Below are positions 17,049-25,757 of a stretch of 64,000 nt of DNA, piece after piece. The DNA comes from Gammaproteobacteria bacterium (GTDB lineage Bacteria > Pseudomonadota > Gammaproteobacteria > Berkiellales > Berkiellaceae). The DNA lies in NCBI GenBank assembly GCA_016191245.1, contig JACPOY010000021.1, positions 124,001 to 188,000 of the forward strand. The letters are read 5' to 3'. A program made the position numbers and the translations under genes. The number at the start of each line of letters is the position of its first letter. Position 1 is the first letter of the stretch. The notes under the pieces were generated by a model. The model was not told where the DNA came from and searched no databases. It saw only the letters and a list, made by a program, of their open reading frames with translations.

Positions 17049-17831
17049 ATGGTAATGTCGGACAAGAAACCCCATGGATCTGAAGAACACCCTCGTAATA
17101 AGGGCATTTATTTATTACCGAATTTGTTTACGACATTAGGATTATTTGCTGGTTTTTACGCCATTGTTGCTGGTATGCGTGGACTTGACGGTGATTTTGA
17201 AAAAGCCGCTATAGCAATTTTTATTGCGATGGTGATGGATGGTTTAGATGGTCGGGTTGCTAGGCTTACTAATACCCAAAGTGCTTTTGGGGCAGAATAT
17301 GACAGTTTGGCTGATGTCGTATCCTTTGGGATCGCTCCTTCGTTGGTTGTCTATAGTTGGGGATTATCTAGTTTAGGCAAACCAGGTTGGTTAGTGGCTT
17401 TTTTCTTTGCTGCCGCAACTGCCCTCAGACTGGCTCGCTTTAATTCCCGTATTGGTTCTGAAGATAAACGTTTTTTCCAAGGTCTGCCTTGCCCATCTGC
17501 GGCTGGATTAGTGGCTGGGATGGTTTGGGTTGCTAATGATTACGGCATGCCGGGCCATCGTTTGTGGATACTAGCAGCAATTGTCACCTTAATTACTGGC
17601 GCACTCATGGTAAGTAATTTTCGCTATTACAGTTTTAAAGATATCGATCTCAAAGCTCACGTCCCCTTTGTTGCCGTCCTAGCTGTATTGATAGTACTCG
17701 TTTGCGTGTCGATTGATCCTCCATTTGTATTACTAGTTGGTTTTTCACTTTATGTGCTATCTGGTCCCGTGCTAGCAATTCGGCGACGGATTATGTTATG
17801 GCGCAAATCGAAGAAACGGTCAGATATTTAA
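17049..17831 (+). CDS. pssA: PssA, CDP-diacylglycerol-serine O-phosphatidyltransferase
   Basis: This 260-aa integral membrane enzyme makes phosphatidylserine from CDP-diacylglycerol and L-serine, the first step to phosphatidylethanolamine. The CDP-alcohol phosphotransferase motif is complete: DGLDGRVAR, then G and D in GAEYDSLAD, in the D-x2-DG-x2-AR-x8-G-x3-D-x3-D pattern. About seven or eight hydrophobic segments follow. The N-terminus (SDKKPHGSEEHPRNKG) is hydrophilic. The start may also be the ATG two codons in. It ends TAATG, coupling it to the next gene. A weak promoter candidate (TAGACA at 16986, TATGCT at 17010) lies upstream. Confidence 0.93.
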   Translation: MVMSDKKPHGSEEHPRNKGIYLLPNLFTTLGLFAGFYAIVAGMRGLDGDFEKAAIAIFIAMVMDGLDGRVARLTNTQSAFGAEYDSLADVVSFGIAPSLVVYSWGLSSLGKPGWLVAFFFAAATALRLARFNSRIGSEDKRFFQGLPCPSAAGLVAGMVWVANDYGMPGHRLWILAAIVTLITGALMVSNFRYYSFKDIDLKAHVPFVAVLAVLIVLVCVSIDPPFVLLVGFSLYVLSGPVLAIRRRIMLWRKSKKRSDI

Positions 17832-18250
17832 TGGGCATGAATTCTCTACAAGACTATTGTTTAGCTGTCATGGGTATTGTGCAATGGCAGCGGCAAGACG
17901 CCGTTGTGGACGTTGATACTCGCGAATTTATGCTATTTATAGATGAGACGTTGAATGATGAAAAAAATCATTTGCTAGAAAGAATGTTGCTAGCGCTTAA
18001 ATGGCCAAAAAATTTGTGTCAAATAGAAGTGTTCCAATCACAAGATTTTGCCAAGAGGCTAAACGAAATCCAGCCTAAAAAAGTCCTGGTATTTGGTGAT
18101 AATCTTATTAAAGCTTTTGGACAATCAACAACACAAAATCCATTCACTTTACAGTCGGTAGAAATAGCAATTTTGCCGTCGCTTCACGAATTATTGGTGA
18201 ATGCTGGACTGAAGAAACATGCTTGGCAGGTAATGCAGAAGTTGATGTGA
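17831..18250 (+). CDS. holD: HolD-like DNA polymerase III psi subunit
   Basis: This 139-aa protein resembles the psi subunit of the DNA polymerase III clamp loader, which bridges gamma complex and SSB through chi. Evidence is by pattern: the N-terminus LQDYCLAVMGIVQWQRQ matches the psi N-terminal helix (YL..MGI..W..R), and the end LPSLHELLVNAGLKKHAWQVMQKL matches the psi C-terminus (LPSL..LL.NP..K..AW..L), quoted here in part. The middle is divergent, as is usual for HolD. The ATG overlaps the pssA stop as TAATG; ATG 17837 is an alternative start. Psi is poorly conserved, so confidence is moderate. Confidence 0.6.
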   Translation: MGMNSLQDYCLAVMGIVQWQRQDAVVDVDTREFMLFIDETLNDEKNHLLERMLLALKWPKNLCQIEVFQSQDFAKRLNEIQPKKVLVFGDNLIKAFGQSTTQNPFTLQSVEIAILPSLHELLVNAGLKKHAWQVMQKLM

Positions 18251-18262
18251 GAAACCCCTGCC

Positions 18263-18298
18263 TCCTAACCCTTTCCTGCAAGCGGGAAAGGGTTAGGA
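18263..18298. terminator. Strong hairpin between convergent genes, repeat-related
   Basis: A perfect 14-bp stem (TCCTAACCCTTTCC / GGAAAGGGTTAGGA) with an 8-base loop TGCAAGCG lies between the ends of holD and the convergent 18308 gene. The core CTAACCCT...GCAAGCGGG...AGGGTTAG is related to the 37-bp repeat family. It has no T-run on either side, but its place suggests a bidirectional terminator made from a repeat. Confidence 0.6.
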
Positions 18299-18307
18299 GA
18301 GAGGACT

Positions 18308-18865
18308 TTAGTTCGTTTTATGCTCTTCTGATTCGTCAAGAGCAGCTTCTTCATCTTCTTCAAAATCATCCTCTAATTCATCGTCTTCATCATCTTCATC
18401 TTCTTCTTCAATTAAAGCGATATGATAGATGATGATATTTTGACCAAGTAGATAAACGATATCACCAAAATCAAACCCGGATAATACGATTTGATTTTCG
18501 CCTTCTTCTTTGATGACAATGTCTAAAGTCGCTTCTAAATCTTCTTCTTGAGCTGAAATTCTGGTTACTAATTGTTCCAAAATTTCAATTTGATCTTCTT
18601 CGGTAACCGATTCTAATTCATCCATTGCTGCAGGATGAAATTTAATTTCTATACCAAGTTCTTCTTTGAGCTCTGGAAAATCAACAAGCTCTTCACCATC
18701 ATCCATACGTGCAATACCTTCGATACTATTTTCAATAGTATCGGTTTGTAAAAAGTGGTGAAGTGCCAATTGCGCACATTGTTCGGGGCTAATTTTTAGC
18801 TGTTCTGCTACATCAGTCAGTTCCGAATAAACATCATCCGCAATTGTAAGATTTAAATTAGCCAT
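18308..18865 (-). CDS. Possible RHH-RelE-like fusion with a long acidic tail
   Basis: The product is 185 aa. Residues 1-42 (LNLTIADDVYSELTDVAEQL...) look like a ribbon-helix-helix antitoxin domain. Residues about 68-150 resemble a RelE/ParE toxin: IKFHPAAMDELESVTEEDQ followed by ILEQLVTRI and then strands up to IIIYHIALIEEE. Catalytic basic residues typical of active RelE are missing. The last 35 residues are almost all Asp and Glu. If the reading is right, this is an antitoxin-toxin pair fused into one harmless protein. The match is by pattern only. An ordinary acidic protein is the alternative. No partner gene is adjacent. Confidence 0.55.
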   Translation of the reverse strand: MANLNLTIADDVYSELTDVAEQLKISPEQCAQLALHHFLQTDTIENSIEGIARMDDGEELVDFPELKEELGIEIKFHPAAMDELESVTEEDQIEILEQLVTRISAQEEDLEATLDIVIKEEGENQIVLSGFDFGDIVYLLGQNIIIYHIALIEEEDEDDEDDELEDDFEEDEEAALDESEEHKTN

Positions 18866-18951
18866 TGTGTCCTCATGTATTTACCCGACATATCTGTAAA
18901 AAGCTCCCAACGCGCATATTAGGGACTCTTCTCTAAACTCTCAAGCTAATA

Positions 18952-20439
18952 TTACCAAAAACCCAGAAATTTCCACCAGGCAGAACCAATGACCGCCCAA
19001 ATGAAAATATTAATGAGGCTGGTTAAGAAGCCGATTTTCCACCAATCTTTAATATCCACATAACCTACGCCAAATAATAAGGGGGCGGGTGCTAAACTGT
19101 AATGAGTTAATCCACCAAATAAATTGCTAAAGAAAATCAGAATAAACACCGCCAGCATGGGAGGCGTCCCCAATGCAAGAGATAACCCTAAAAATGCAGG
19201 ATACATAGAAGTGACATGGGCGGTTGAACTGGCAAAGAAATAATGCGTATAAAAGTAAATCAAAGCGAGTATGGGGAATGCATATTTCCAATGTAATCCT
19301 TTGAATTGCCCTTGCACACTTTGAGTAAACCAGTCTAAAACACCATAATCTTTCAGATATCCGGCCAACATAATCAGAACACAGAACCAGACAAAAGTTT
19401 CCCATGCATCATGAATTCTGACTAGAGATTTCCAATCTAAAACACCGGTAATCAAGAGAATGCAAAGACCAACCAATGCTGCGATGGCTACCTCAATATT
19501 AAACTGAATGCCGAAAACTTCTTGTTTTCCAAATATCCATAGTATTAATAAAGTGATAACGGTAAAGGCCATTATCCATTCGCCCTTGTGCATTTTGCCA
19601 AGATCTTTAAGAGCTTTAGAGGCAATGGATTGAGCATCAGGCGTTTCTTTAATTTCAGGTGGATATATTTTATAAATAAACCACGGAATAATAATGAGAC
19701 TCAGGATCCCAGGAACAATGCCGGCTTTTGCCCAGTCAGCCCATGACAATGCAAGGTTTTCTTTATTTGTTAGGCTTGCCAAAATAGGGTTGGCTGCCAT
19801 AGCAGTCATAAACATGGTTGAGGTAATAACGGTGACTTGAAAAGCGGTCACAGTTAAAAAAGCACCAATTTTTTTGGCAGATTCTGTATGGGGAAAACTT
19901 TTATAAGAGGTCGCAATACCCTGCAATATAGGGTAGACAATACCTGCTGAACGCCCCGTAACACTGGGTAACGCTGGCGCAAGGATAAGATCGGTTACCA
20001 TTAGGCCATAACTTAAACCCAGGGTTTTTTTACCGAGTAATGCAGTGAAAAAATAGGCAATTCGTTTATCAAGTCCTGTGACATTGAATCCTTTTGCGAT
20101 AAACAGCGCAAATACAACCAACCAAACAACATCGCTGCTAAAGCCAGCAAAGGCTTGTTTCATGGTAATGGTTTGCGTTAAAACGCTTACCACGACAGCA
20201 ATCATTGCCACAGCCCCCATTGGGAGTGGTTTAATAATAAGACCGAAGATGGTGACAACAAAGATGACTAATATATGCCATCCTTGTAAGGTTATCCCTT
20301 CTGGGTGAGGGCAAAACCAGCCTGCTAGACCAAGACCGATACAAATGAGAAGGGGAATTACCTGCAGACTATGTTTTTCACCTTTTGGGTGATGCTCATG
20401 GGCTGAGGAAGTCTTGGGATCCCTTGCAGTGTCGTTCAT
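18952..20439 (-). CDS. DASS-family (SLC13/CitT-like) anion:Na+ symporter or dicarboxylate antiporter
   Basis: This is a 495-aa inner-membrane protein with about 12-14 hydrophobic segments. It belongs to the divalent anion:Na+ symporter family, closest by appearance to the 2-oxoglutarate/malate translocator (DiT/SodiT) and CitT group. Signatures include LAPALPSVTGRSAGIVYPI, ASSTAHVTSMYPAFLG with the SxT-type loop, and AMAANPI with a re-entrant loop Asn-Pro. The substrate is likely a di- or tricarboxylate. It is transcribed alone, divergent from prfC. Together with the symporter at 4025 it suggests import of host carbon acids. Confidence 0.88.
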   Translation of the reverse strand: MNDTARDPKTSSAHEHHPKGEKHSLQVIPLLICIGLGLAGWFCPHPEGITLQGWHILVIFVVTIFGLIIKPLPMGAVAMIAVVVSVLTQTITMKQAFAGFSSDVVWLVVFALFIAKGFNVTGLDKRIAYFFTALLGKKTLGLSYGLMVTDLILAPALPSVTGRSAGIVYPILQGIATSYKSFPHTESAKKIGAFLTVTAFQVTVITSTMFMTAMAANPILASLTNKENLALSWADWAKAGIVPGILSLIIIPWFIYKIYPPEIKETPDAQSIASKALKDLGKMHKGEWIMAFTVITLLILWIFGKQEVFGIQFNIEVAIAALVGLCILLITGVLDWKSLVRIHDAWETFVWFCVLIMLAGYLKDYGVLDWFTQSVQGQFKGLHWKYAFPILALIYFYTHYFFASSTAHVTSMYPAFLGLSLALGTPPMLAVFILIFFSNLFGGLTHYSLAPAPLLFGVGYVDIKDWWKIGFLTSLINIFIWAVIGSAWWKFLGFW

Positions 20440-20572
20440 ACTGTACTCCTGGCCGAAGATAAGCCAAGTAGTTTATCATGACAGAACACAATAAAGTAGT
20501 TTGCTAGATACAAAACAATATGATAGTAATGCGATACCTTATAATAATATATAAAAACCATAGTGAGGAAAG

Positions 20573-22153
20573 ATGTCTAGCTTAGAAGAAGAAATAGCTC
20601 GACGTCGTACATTTGCCATTATTTCCCATCCAGACGCAGGGAAAACGACGCTTACAGAAAAGCTTCTCTTATTTGGAGGTGCTATCAAGCTAGCGGGTAC
20701 AGTCAAAGGTCGAAAAGCGCAACGTCATGCTACATCCGATTGGATGGCATTAGAGCAGCAGCGTGGGATTTCGGTCACGACTTCTGTTATGCAGTTTCCT
20801 TATCGTGACGCTATTATTAATTTATTAGATACGCCTGGTCACGAAGATTTTTCTGAAGACACTTATCGTACCTTAACTGCAGTGGATGCCTCATTGATGG
20901 TCATCGATGCTGTTAAAGGCGTAGAATCGCGCACCATTAAACTGATGGAAGTTTGTCGTTTAAGAGACACTCCTATCCTGACATTTATCAATAAACTCGA
21001 TAGAGATAGTCGCGATCCCATTGAATTATTAGATGAAATTGAAAGAATACTGAACATCCGATGTGCACCAATGACCTGGCCAATTGGTATGGGTAAGTTA
21101 TTCAAAGGTGTGTATCACTTACAAGAAGATTGTGTCTTCTTATTTGAACCTGGAAAGGGTTCAGTTGTGCAAACACCCGTTACTATCAAAGGAATCAATA
21201 ATCCTCTCCTAGATGAAAAATGTGGTGATATTATTAGGGAATTTCGTGAACAGTTAGAACTTGTCAAAGGTGCTAGTCACCCTTATGATCATGAAGCCTT
21301 TTTAGCGGGTAAATTAACACCAGTTTATTTTGGATCAGCATTAAACAATTTTGGTGTCAGTGAAATTTTGGATGCTTTAGCAGATTACGCCCCAGCTCCG
21401 CAACCACGTCAAACCAGCGAAAGAGAAGTTTTACCACAAGAGAAAAACTTTAGTGGTTTTGTCTTTAAAATTCAAGCCAATATGGATCCTGCACATCGGG
21501 ATCGGATCGCATTTATGCGTGTTTGTTCTGGATCTTATCGAAAAGGCATGAAAATGCGTCATGTGCGTATTGGTCGTGATGTGCAAATTTCTAATGCGCT
21601 CACTTTCATGGCGGGTGAACGTGATCATGTTGAAGAAGCTTGGCCTGGGGACATTATTGGTTTGCATAATTACGGTACCATTCAAATTGGGGATTCTTTT
21701 TCTCAAGGCGAAGATCTCAAGTTTATGGGGATACCCAATTTTGCCCCAGAACTTTTTAGAGCAGTACGACCAAAAGATCCTTTAAAGATGAAAGCGTTGC
21801 AAAAGGGACTTACTCAGCTTTCTGAAGAGGGGGCAACTCAAATTTTTAGACCCTTAGACTCCAATTTGATCATTATGGGGGCTGTCGGTGTACTGCAGTT
21901 TGATGTTGTAGCCTATCGTTTGCAGTTTGAATATAACGTTGAATGTACCTATGACGAAGTAAGAATTAACTGTGCAAGATGGGTTTATGCCAAGGATCAA
22001 AAGAAACTGGCGGACTTCAAAGCCAAGTTAAGTGTAAATTTGGCATTAGATAGTGCAGAACACCTTGCTTACTTAGCACCAACAAATGTAAATTTAATGA
22101 TGACGATGGAACGTTGGCCTGATTTAGAATTTAAAGAGACTCGGGAACATTAA
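20573..22153 (+). CDS. prfC: PrfC, peptide chain release factor 3
   Basis: RF3 is the GTPase that recycles RF1/RF2 from the ribosome after termination. The product is 526 aa, a typical length. G1 is [12 protein letters not shown] (about 18-29), the switch region [22 protein letters not shown] follows (its RGIS is the G2 Thr region), G3 is [14 protein letters not shown] and G4 is NKLDR. The SDWMxxEQxRGIS motif separates RF3 from EF-G. The start has TGAGGAAAG just upstream. It stands alone between two unrelated genes and ends at a hairpin. Confidence 0.96.
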   Translation: MSSLEEEIARRRTFAIISHPDAGKTTLTEKLLLFGGAIKLAGTVKGRKAQRHATSDWMALEQQRGISVTTSVMQFPYRDAIINLLDTPGHEDFSEDTYRTLTAVDASLMVIDAVKGVESRTIKLMEVCRLRDTPILTFINKLDRDSRDPIELLDEIERILNIRCAPMTWPIGMGKLFKGVYHLQEDCVFLFEPGKGSVVQTPVTIKGINNPLLDEKCGDIIREFREQLELVKGASHPYDHEAFLAGKLTPVYFGSALNNFGVSEILDALADYAPAPQPRQTSEREVLPQEKNFSGFVFKIQANMDPAHRDRIAFMRVCSGSYRKGMKMRHVRIGRDVQISNALTFMAGERDHVEEAWPGDIIGLHNYGTIQIGDSFSQGEDLKFMGIPNFAPELFRAVRPKDPLKMKALQKGLTQLSEEGATQIFRPLDSNLIIMGAVGVLQFDVVAYRLQFEYNVECTYDEVRINCARWVYAKDQKKLADFKAKLSVNLALDSAEHLAYLAPTNVNLMMTMERWPDLEFKETREH

Positions 22154-22158
22154 AATTT

Positions 22159-22188
22159 AAGAGGGCGGCACAGAGATCCGCCCCTCTT
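22159..22188 (+). terminator. Hairpin downstream of prfC
   Basis: AAGAGGGCGG pairs with CCGCCCCTCTT (one bulged C) around a 9-base loop, starting five bases after the prfC stop. There is no clear T-run after it, so it is a weak intrinsic terminator or an RNA 3'-end stabiliser. Confidence 0.5.
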
Positions 22189-22210
22189 CAAACCAAGGAA
22201 GGTAGGTAAT

Positions 22211-23068
22211 TTGCTAGACTCAAACGCAATCATACCAAGAAGACTCCGCTTTTATGTCCCTAAGGATCTTCCAAGATATTGGAATGACAACTGTCCAATT
22301 AAAACTCATATTTTCAATTCCATTGCTATCTTGGCGCCAGCTTTTGAGCGTTTAGCCATTTCAAGTGCCTTACCCTATAAAGATAAAATTCAAGACTTGC
22401 AGTTAAAAGAACAAATATTAGGATTTATTGGACAAGAATCCGCCCATGGTAGTGAATTTATTCGCTTCAATCAGATTTTGAAAAATCAGGGTTACGATAT
22501 TAAGCGTCTTGAGAAAGGAAATTTAAAACGCTTTAAATGGCTATCAAAAAAATTGTCAATCAAAATGCATCTATCTTTAACGCTAGCCGCAGAACATCTC
22601 ACTGCCATTATTTCAGATCTCATCTTGCGCGATAAACAATGGTTACAGCATGCTTATCCAGCAGTGGCTGCGCTTTGGCGTTGGCACGCCATTGAAGAAA
22701 TTGAGCATAAAGCCGTAGTCTTTGATTTATATAAATCCGTTGGAGGAGGATACTTTGCACGAATGATGGGAATGTGGTTTGTAACCAGTATGCTTGGAGG
22801 CTTATTAACGCGTAATTTTTTCCATCTTGTTTATCATGACAAACTGTTGTTTAAGTTATCTTTTTGGAGAAAATTTTTTAGTGTTTGCTGGGGGGGGCCA
22901 GGCTTTTTACGTAAATTAATTTTACCTTATTTGCGTTATGTGATCCCTTATTTCCATCCTTGGCACCAAGATAACCATAATTTGATATCCACATGGAAGC
23001 AATTTTTTTATCAATCTAAATCACCTGACGATATGGCTCGAATACTAGAGCAAGATGCAATAATCTAA
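22211..23068 (+). CDS. COG3687 predicted metal-dependent hydrolase
   Basis: This 285-aa protein belongs to the COG3687/PF10118 family, annotated as predicted metal-dependent hydrolases; no reaction is established. Conserved acidic and His motifs are present: GFIGQESAHGSEF, AAEHLTAI and WHAIEEIEHKAVVFD. These suggest a helical di-metal, ferritin-like centre. A hydrophobic stretch near 180-200 may be a membrane-associated helix. The start codon is TTG with a strong AAGGAAGG upstream. It is followed 25 bases later by the IcmL-like gene on the same strand, possibly cotranscribed. Confidence 0.82.
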   Translation: MLDSNAIIPRRLRFYVPKDLPRYWNDNCPIKTHIFNSIAILAPAFERLAISSALPYKDKIQDLQLKEQILGFIGQESAHGSEFIRFNQILKNQGYDIKRLEKGNLKRFKWLSKKLSIKMHLSLTLAAEHLTAIISDLILRDKQWLQHAYPAVAALWRWHAIEEIEHKAVVFDLYKSVGGGYFARMMGMWFVTSMLGGLLTRNFFHLVYHDKLLFKLSFWRKFFSVCWGGPGFLRKLILPYLRYVIPYFHPWHQDNHNLISTWKQFFYQSKSPDDMARILEQDAII

Positions 23069-23092
23069 TTATTCATAAAATGGGAAACTGCT

Positions 23093-23761
23093 ATGAGAAA
23101 AATATTATATATAACGGCTCTTTCTTTGATTAGCGGATTTTGTCACGCTGATGAATCGGCAGATCTTTCTTCGTTGCTAATGAGAATGAAAGAAATCGAA
23201 GTGCGTATTAGTTTGTTAGAAAGAGATGTCAGTGAATTAAGATTAAGTAAAGCGTCTACCGTGCCATTAAATCAAGCGAATTTACCTTCAGCACAAGTGT
23301 TAATTTGGGCTGGAAAAACATTACAAGAAGTATATACCTATAACTATAAAAATTTCCCACAGGTGTTAACAAGTATTCGTCATCACTTTACACAGCCTGG
23401 ATATGATTCATATATGAAAGCCTTGGATGAGTCTAAAAATATGCAGGTGGTTCAAGATAAAAAATTAGCTGTTTCAGGTAAAGCCGGTAAAGGAACTGTT
23501 GTTAAAGAAAGTTTAAACAATGGGATTTATACCTGGGATGTTCAAATTCCAATCGAAGTAACCTATGAAGGCGTGGGTGAATCCATCAAACAAAACATTG
23601 TAGCCAATCTTGAAATTGTACGTGTGCCTAATGCAGATAGTCCAGCGGGAATTGCAATTCATAGCATCACGGCAGTATCTGCTGATCAAGCAAAAGCCGC
23701 ACCACAAGGAACTGGCGCAACTGCCGCTCCTAGTAATCCTGCTGATGCAACGAAGAAGTAA
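23093..23761 (+). CDS. IcmL/DotI-family protein (type IVB secretion related)
   Basis: The product is 222 aa with an N-terminal signal peptide (cleavage near residue 19, CHA-DE). A short coiled coil follows (about 25-52), then an IcmL/DotI domain (PF11393; about 65-200). Family features are the YTYNYKNFPQVL stretch, FTQPGYDSYMKALDES, KLAVSGKAGKGTVVKE, and the strands YTWDVQIPIEVTYEG and LEIVRVP. In Legionella, DotI/IcmL sits in the inner-membrane core of the Dot/Icm secretion system with a membrane anchor. This version has a cleavable signal and an Ala/Pro-rich tail, so it is likely a periplasmic paralogue rather than the core subunit. No other dot/icm gene is in the window. Confidence 0.82.
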   Translation: MRKILYITALSLISGFCHADESADLSSLLMRMKEIEVRISLLERDVSELRLSKASTVPLNQANLPSAQVLIWAGKTLQEVYTYNYKNFPQVLTSIRHHFTQPGYDSYMKALDESKNMQVVQDKKLAVSGKAGKGTVVKESLNNGIYTWDVQIPIEVTYEGVGESIKQNIVANLEIVRVPNADSPAGIAIHSITAVSADQAKAAPQGTGATAAPSNPADATKK

Positions 23762-23781
23762 ATCTTTTCAAAGATTTGACA

Positions 23782-23883
23782 CCCCTCACCCTAACCCTCT
23801 CCCGCAAGGGGAGAGGGGATCGGAAATGAGGGGCTCATAATCTTATCCCCTCTCCCCTTGCGGGAGAGGGTTAGGGTGAGGGG
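23782..23883. repeat. Inverted pair of 37-bp repeats (REPIN-like)
   Basis: A forward copy at 23782-23818 and a reverse copy at 23847-23883 are separated by 28 bases. The spacer begins ATCGGAAA and ends CTTAT. The reverse copy is translated on the minus strand as the end of the esterase gene, so the pair overlaps that coding region. Confidence 0.95.
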
Positions 23884-24817
23884 TATCTCTTGAAGGTATT
23901 CCATTGAATATTCGTTTTAGTTTACCACACGCAAAATCAAGCGCTTCTCTTGCACCTTGTACCTTAGTGTAAAACCGCATAAACCCATGAATCATACCAT
24001 CAAATCTTTTAGCGACTACAGGCACATTGGCTGCGTTTAATTTTTGAGCATAGCGCTCTGCTTCGTCACGTAGGGGATCATATTCTGCAGTAATCATCGT
24101 CGCAGGTGGAAGATTTTCAAAAGAAGGGGATAATAATGGAGAAATCAGGATAGAAGATCTATCTTGAGTTGGCTCTGATCCTAAATTATCTAGATATTCT
24201 AAGAAGGGTTTATCTAACATATAGCCTTTTGCATATGTTTCTTTTGAGGGAAAAGGAGAAACCAGATCAACCATCGGGTAAAATAATGTTTGATGTTTAA
24301 TAATATCGATCCCTTCATCTCGTAAAACATGCGTGCAAGTTGCGACAATGCTACCGCCAGAGCTTTCTCCCCAGATTGCGATTTTCTCTTTTTCAATCTT
24401 TAATGCTCGCGCGTTGGCATCGATCCACTTGATGCTGGTTAAGGCATCATTCAAGTAGCCAGGAAATTTATGTTCGGGCGCTAAGCGATGTGAAAGATGG
24501 ATCACTTTCATCCCCAAATTATTAGCAAGTAAACTACAATAATCATTGCTTGGATCTAGCCTATCTAGTACAAAAGCGGTTGCTGATAAATAAATCACAG
24601 CGGGCAACATGGTATCCGGTGAAAATTGGGTTGGTGTATAACAGCGAAGGGTGAGGCCAGATTGAATAGTAAAATCTTGGAAAGAAGCCTGTGCTACTTT
24701 AATTTTCGGGTGTGATAAATAGCGCCGTACTTGTTCAAGCGTAAAATGATGGATGTCCCCAAAGCCATTTAAGTAGGCTTTGGCAAGTAGCCTTTTTATC
24801 GTTGGATCAAGTGGCAC
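23843..24817 (-). CDS. Alpha/beta hydrolase, HSL-type esterase/lipase, with a repeat-encoded tail
   Basis: The product is 324 aa of the hormone-sensitive-lipase-like family (Abhydrolase_3). Nucleophile Ser152 lies in GESSGG, the acid is probably Asp247 in EYDPLRDEAE, and the catalytic His277 is in GMIHGF. The typical RLAPEHKFP block is present. The usual oxyanion-hole HGGG is replaced by YLSATAF, which is unusual and may change activity. The last 13 residues (TPHPNPLPQGERG) and the TAA stop come from the reverse repeat at 23847-23883, so the native C-terminus was lost or replaced near residue 311. No signal peptide. The substrate is unknown, probably short-chain esters. Confidence 0.85.
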   Translation of the reverse strand: MPLDPTIKRLLAKAYLNGFGDIHHFTLEQVRRYLSHPKIKVAQASFQDFTIQSGLTLRCYTPTQFSPDTMLPAVIYLSATAFVLDRLDPSNDYCSLLANNLGMKVIHLSHRLAPEHKFPGYLNDALTSIKWIDANARALKIEKEKIAIWGESSGGSIVATCTHVLRDEGIDIIKHQTLFYPMVDLVSPFPSKETYAKGYMLDKPFLEYLDNLGSEPTQDRSSILISPLLSPSFENLPPATMITAEYDPLRDEAERYAQKLNAANVPVVAKRFDGMIHGFMRFYTKVQGAREALDFACGKLKRIFNGIPSRDTPHPNPLPQGERG

Positions 24818-24884
24818 AACTTAGGAACTCTGTAGATAAATGATGGTATTATACAAGCAATTAATATGAATTTGGTGCCCCAAC

Positions 24885-25745
24885 ATGACGTTGACTACCC
24901 ATCTAACTCAAAAAAGTCATTTTTTAGATATCTTTCGTAAGAAAAGTGTCAGTTTTTGGTACGCTTGTTTCTTAGTGTTTCTCACGCCACTATCAATACC
25001 TTTAGCCATATGGACAGTGTGGGAAGGTTTAGCTACTCCAACAGTAGTGTTTCTGACAATTGCTTTATATTGTTATTCTGGATTAGGAATAACAGTTGGC
25101 TATCATCGTCTCGCCACTCATCGCGCATTTGAAACCAAACCTTGGTTGAAGGCCTTTTTGTTAATTGGGGGTGCTTTTGCAATGCAAGGTGGACCTGCCA
25201 GCTGGGCAAGTTTGCATATTCAGCACCATCGTTTTTCAGATAAACCCGGCGATCCGCATACGCCTCATCAGAGGGGTTTTTGGTTTGCGCATTGTGGTTG
25301 GATTTTTCATGAGCATCGCCCTAACTTTCGGCGCTATGGTAAATGGCTATTAAAAGATAAAGTGATCCGCAGCATTTCAAAATATTACCTAGGTTATAGC
25401 GTTATTGGTTTAATTATCCCCTTTGTTTTATGCGGTTGGGTGGGATTGTTATGGGCAGGCTTTTTAAGAGTTTTCCTTTGTATTCATATGACTTGGTGTG
25501 TAAATTCAGTATGCCACTTATGGGGTAAACGTGATTATCCAAATACACCTGATAAGAGCACGAATAATCCACTGGTTGCTTTATTTACCTTTGGGGAAGG
25601 TTGGCACAATAATCATCATCGTTACATGCAAATGCCCTATCTAGGGCATCGTTGGTATGAAATTGATATGGGCAAATGGCTCATCGTACTATGCAGTAAA
25701 TTAGGATTGATGTGGGATCTGAAAATCCCGAAAGAACTCAGATAA
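24885..25745 (+). CDS. Acyl-CoA/acyl-lipid delta-9-type fatty acid desaturase
   Basis: This 286-aa integral membrane di-iron desaturase introduces a double bond into saturated acyl chains. All three His boxes are present: HRLATH (about 73-78), HIQHHRFSD (about 110-118) and EGWHNNHH (about 243-250). Four hydrophobic spans bracket them. The layout matches stearoyl-CoA desaturases (DesC/OLE1-like) rather than linoleoyl types. It would adjust membrane fluidity. It is divergent from the esterase gene and converges on the Ulp1-like gene. Confidence 0.92.
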   Translation: MTLTTHLTQKSHFLDIFRKKSVSFWYACFLVFLTPLSIPLAIWTVWEGLATPTVVFLTIALYCYSGLGITVGYHRLATHRAFETKPWLKAFLLIGGAFAMQGGPASWASLHIQHHRFSDKPGDPHTPHQRGFWFAHCGWIFHEHRPNFRRYGKWLLKDKVIRSISKYYLGYSVIGLIIPFVLCGWVGLLWAGFLRVFLCIHMTWCVNSVCHLWGKRDYPNTPDKSTNNPLVALFTFGEGWHNNHHRYMQMPYLGHRWYEIDMGKWLIVLCSKLGLMWDLKIPKELR

Positions 25746-25757
25746 CGATTCTTTTCA

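Noticed and set aside
22891..22898. Run of eight G in the COG3687 gene that might hide a frameshift
   Set aside because: The frame stays open and protein similarity continues on both sides of the run.
23610..23840. Frame that overlaps the IcmL-like gene and reads into a repeat
   Set aside because: It lies inside a better-supported gene in another frame; the repeat peptide at its end is incidental.
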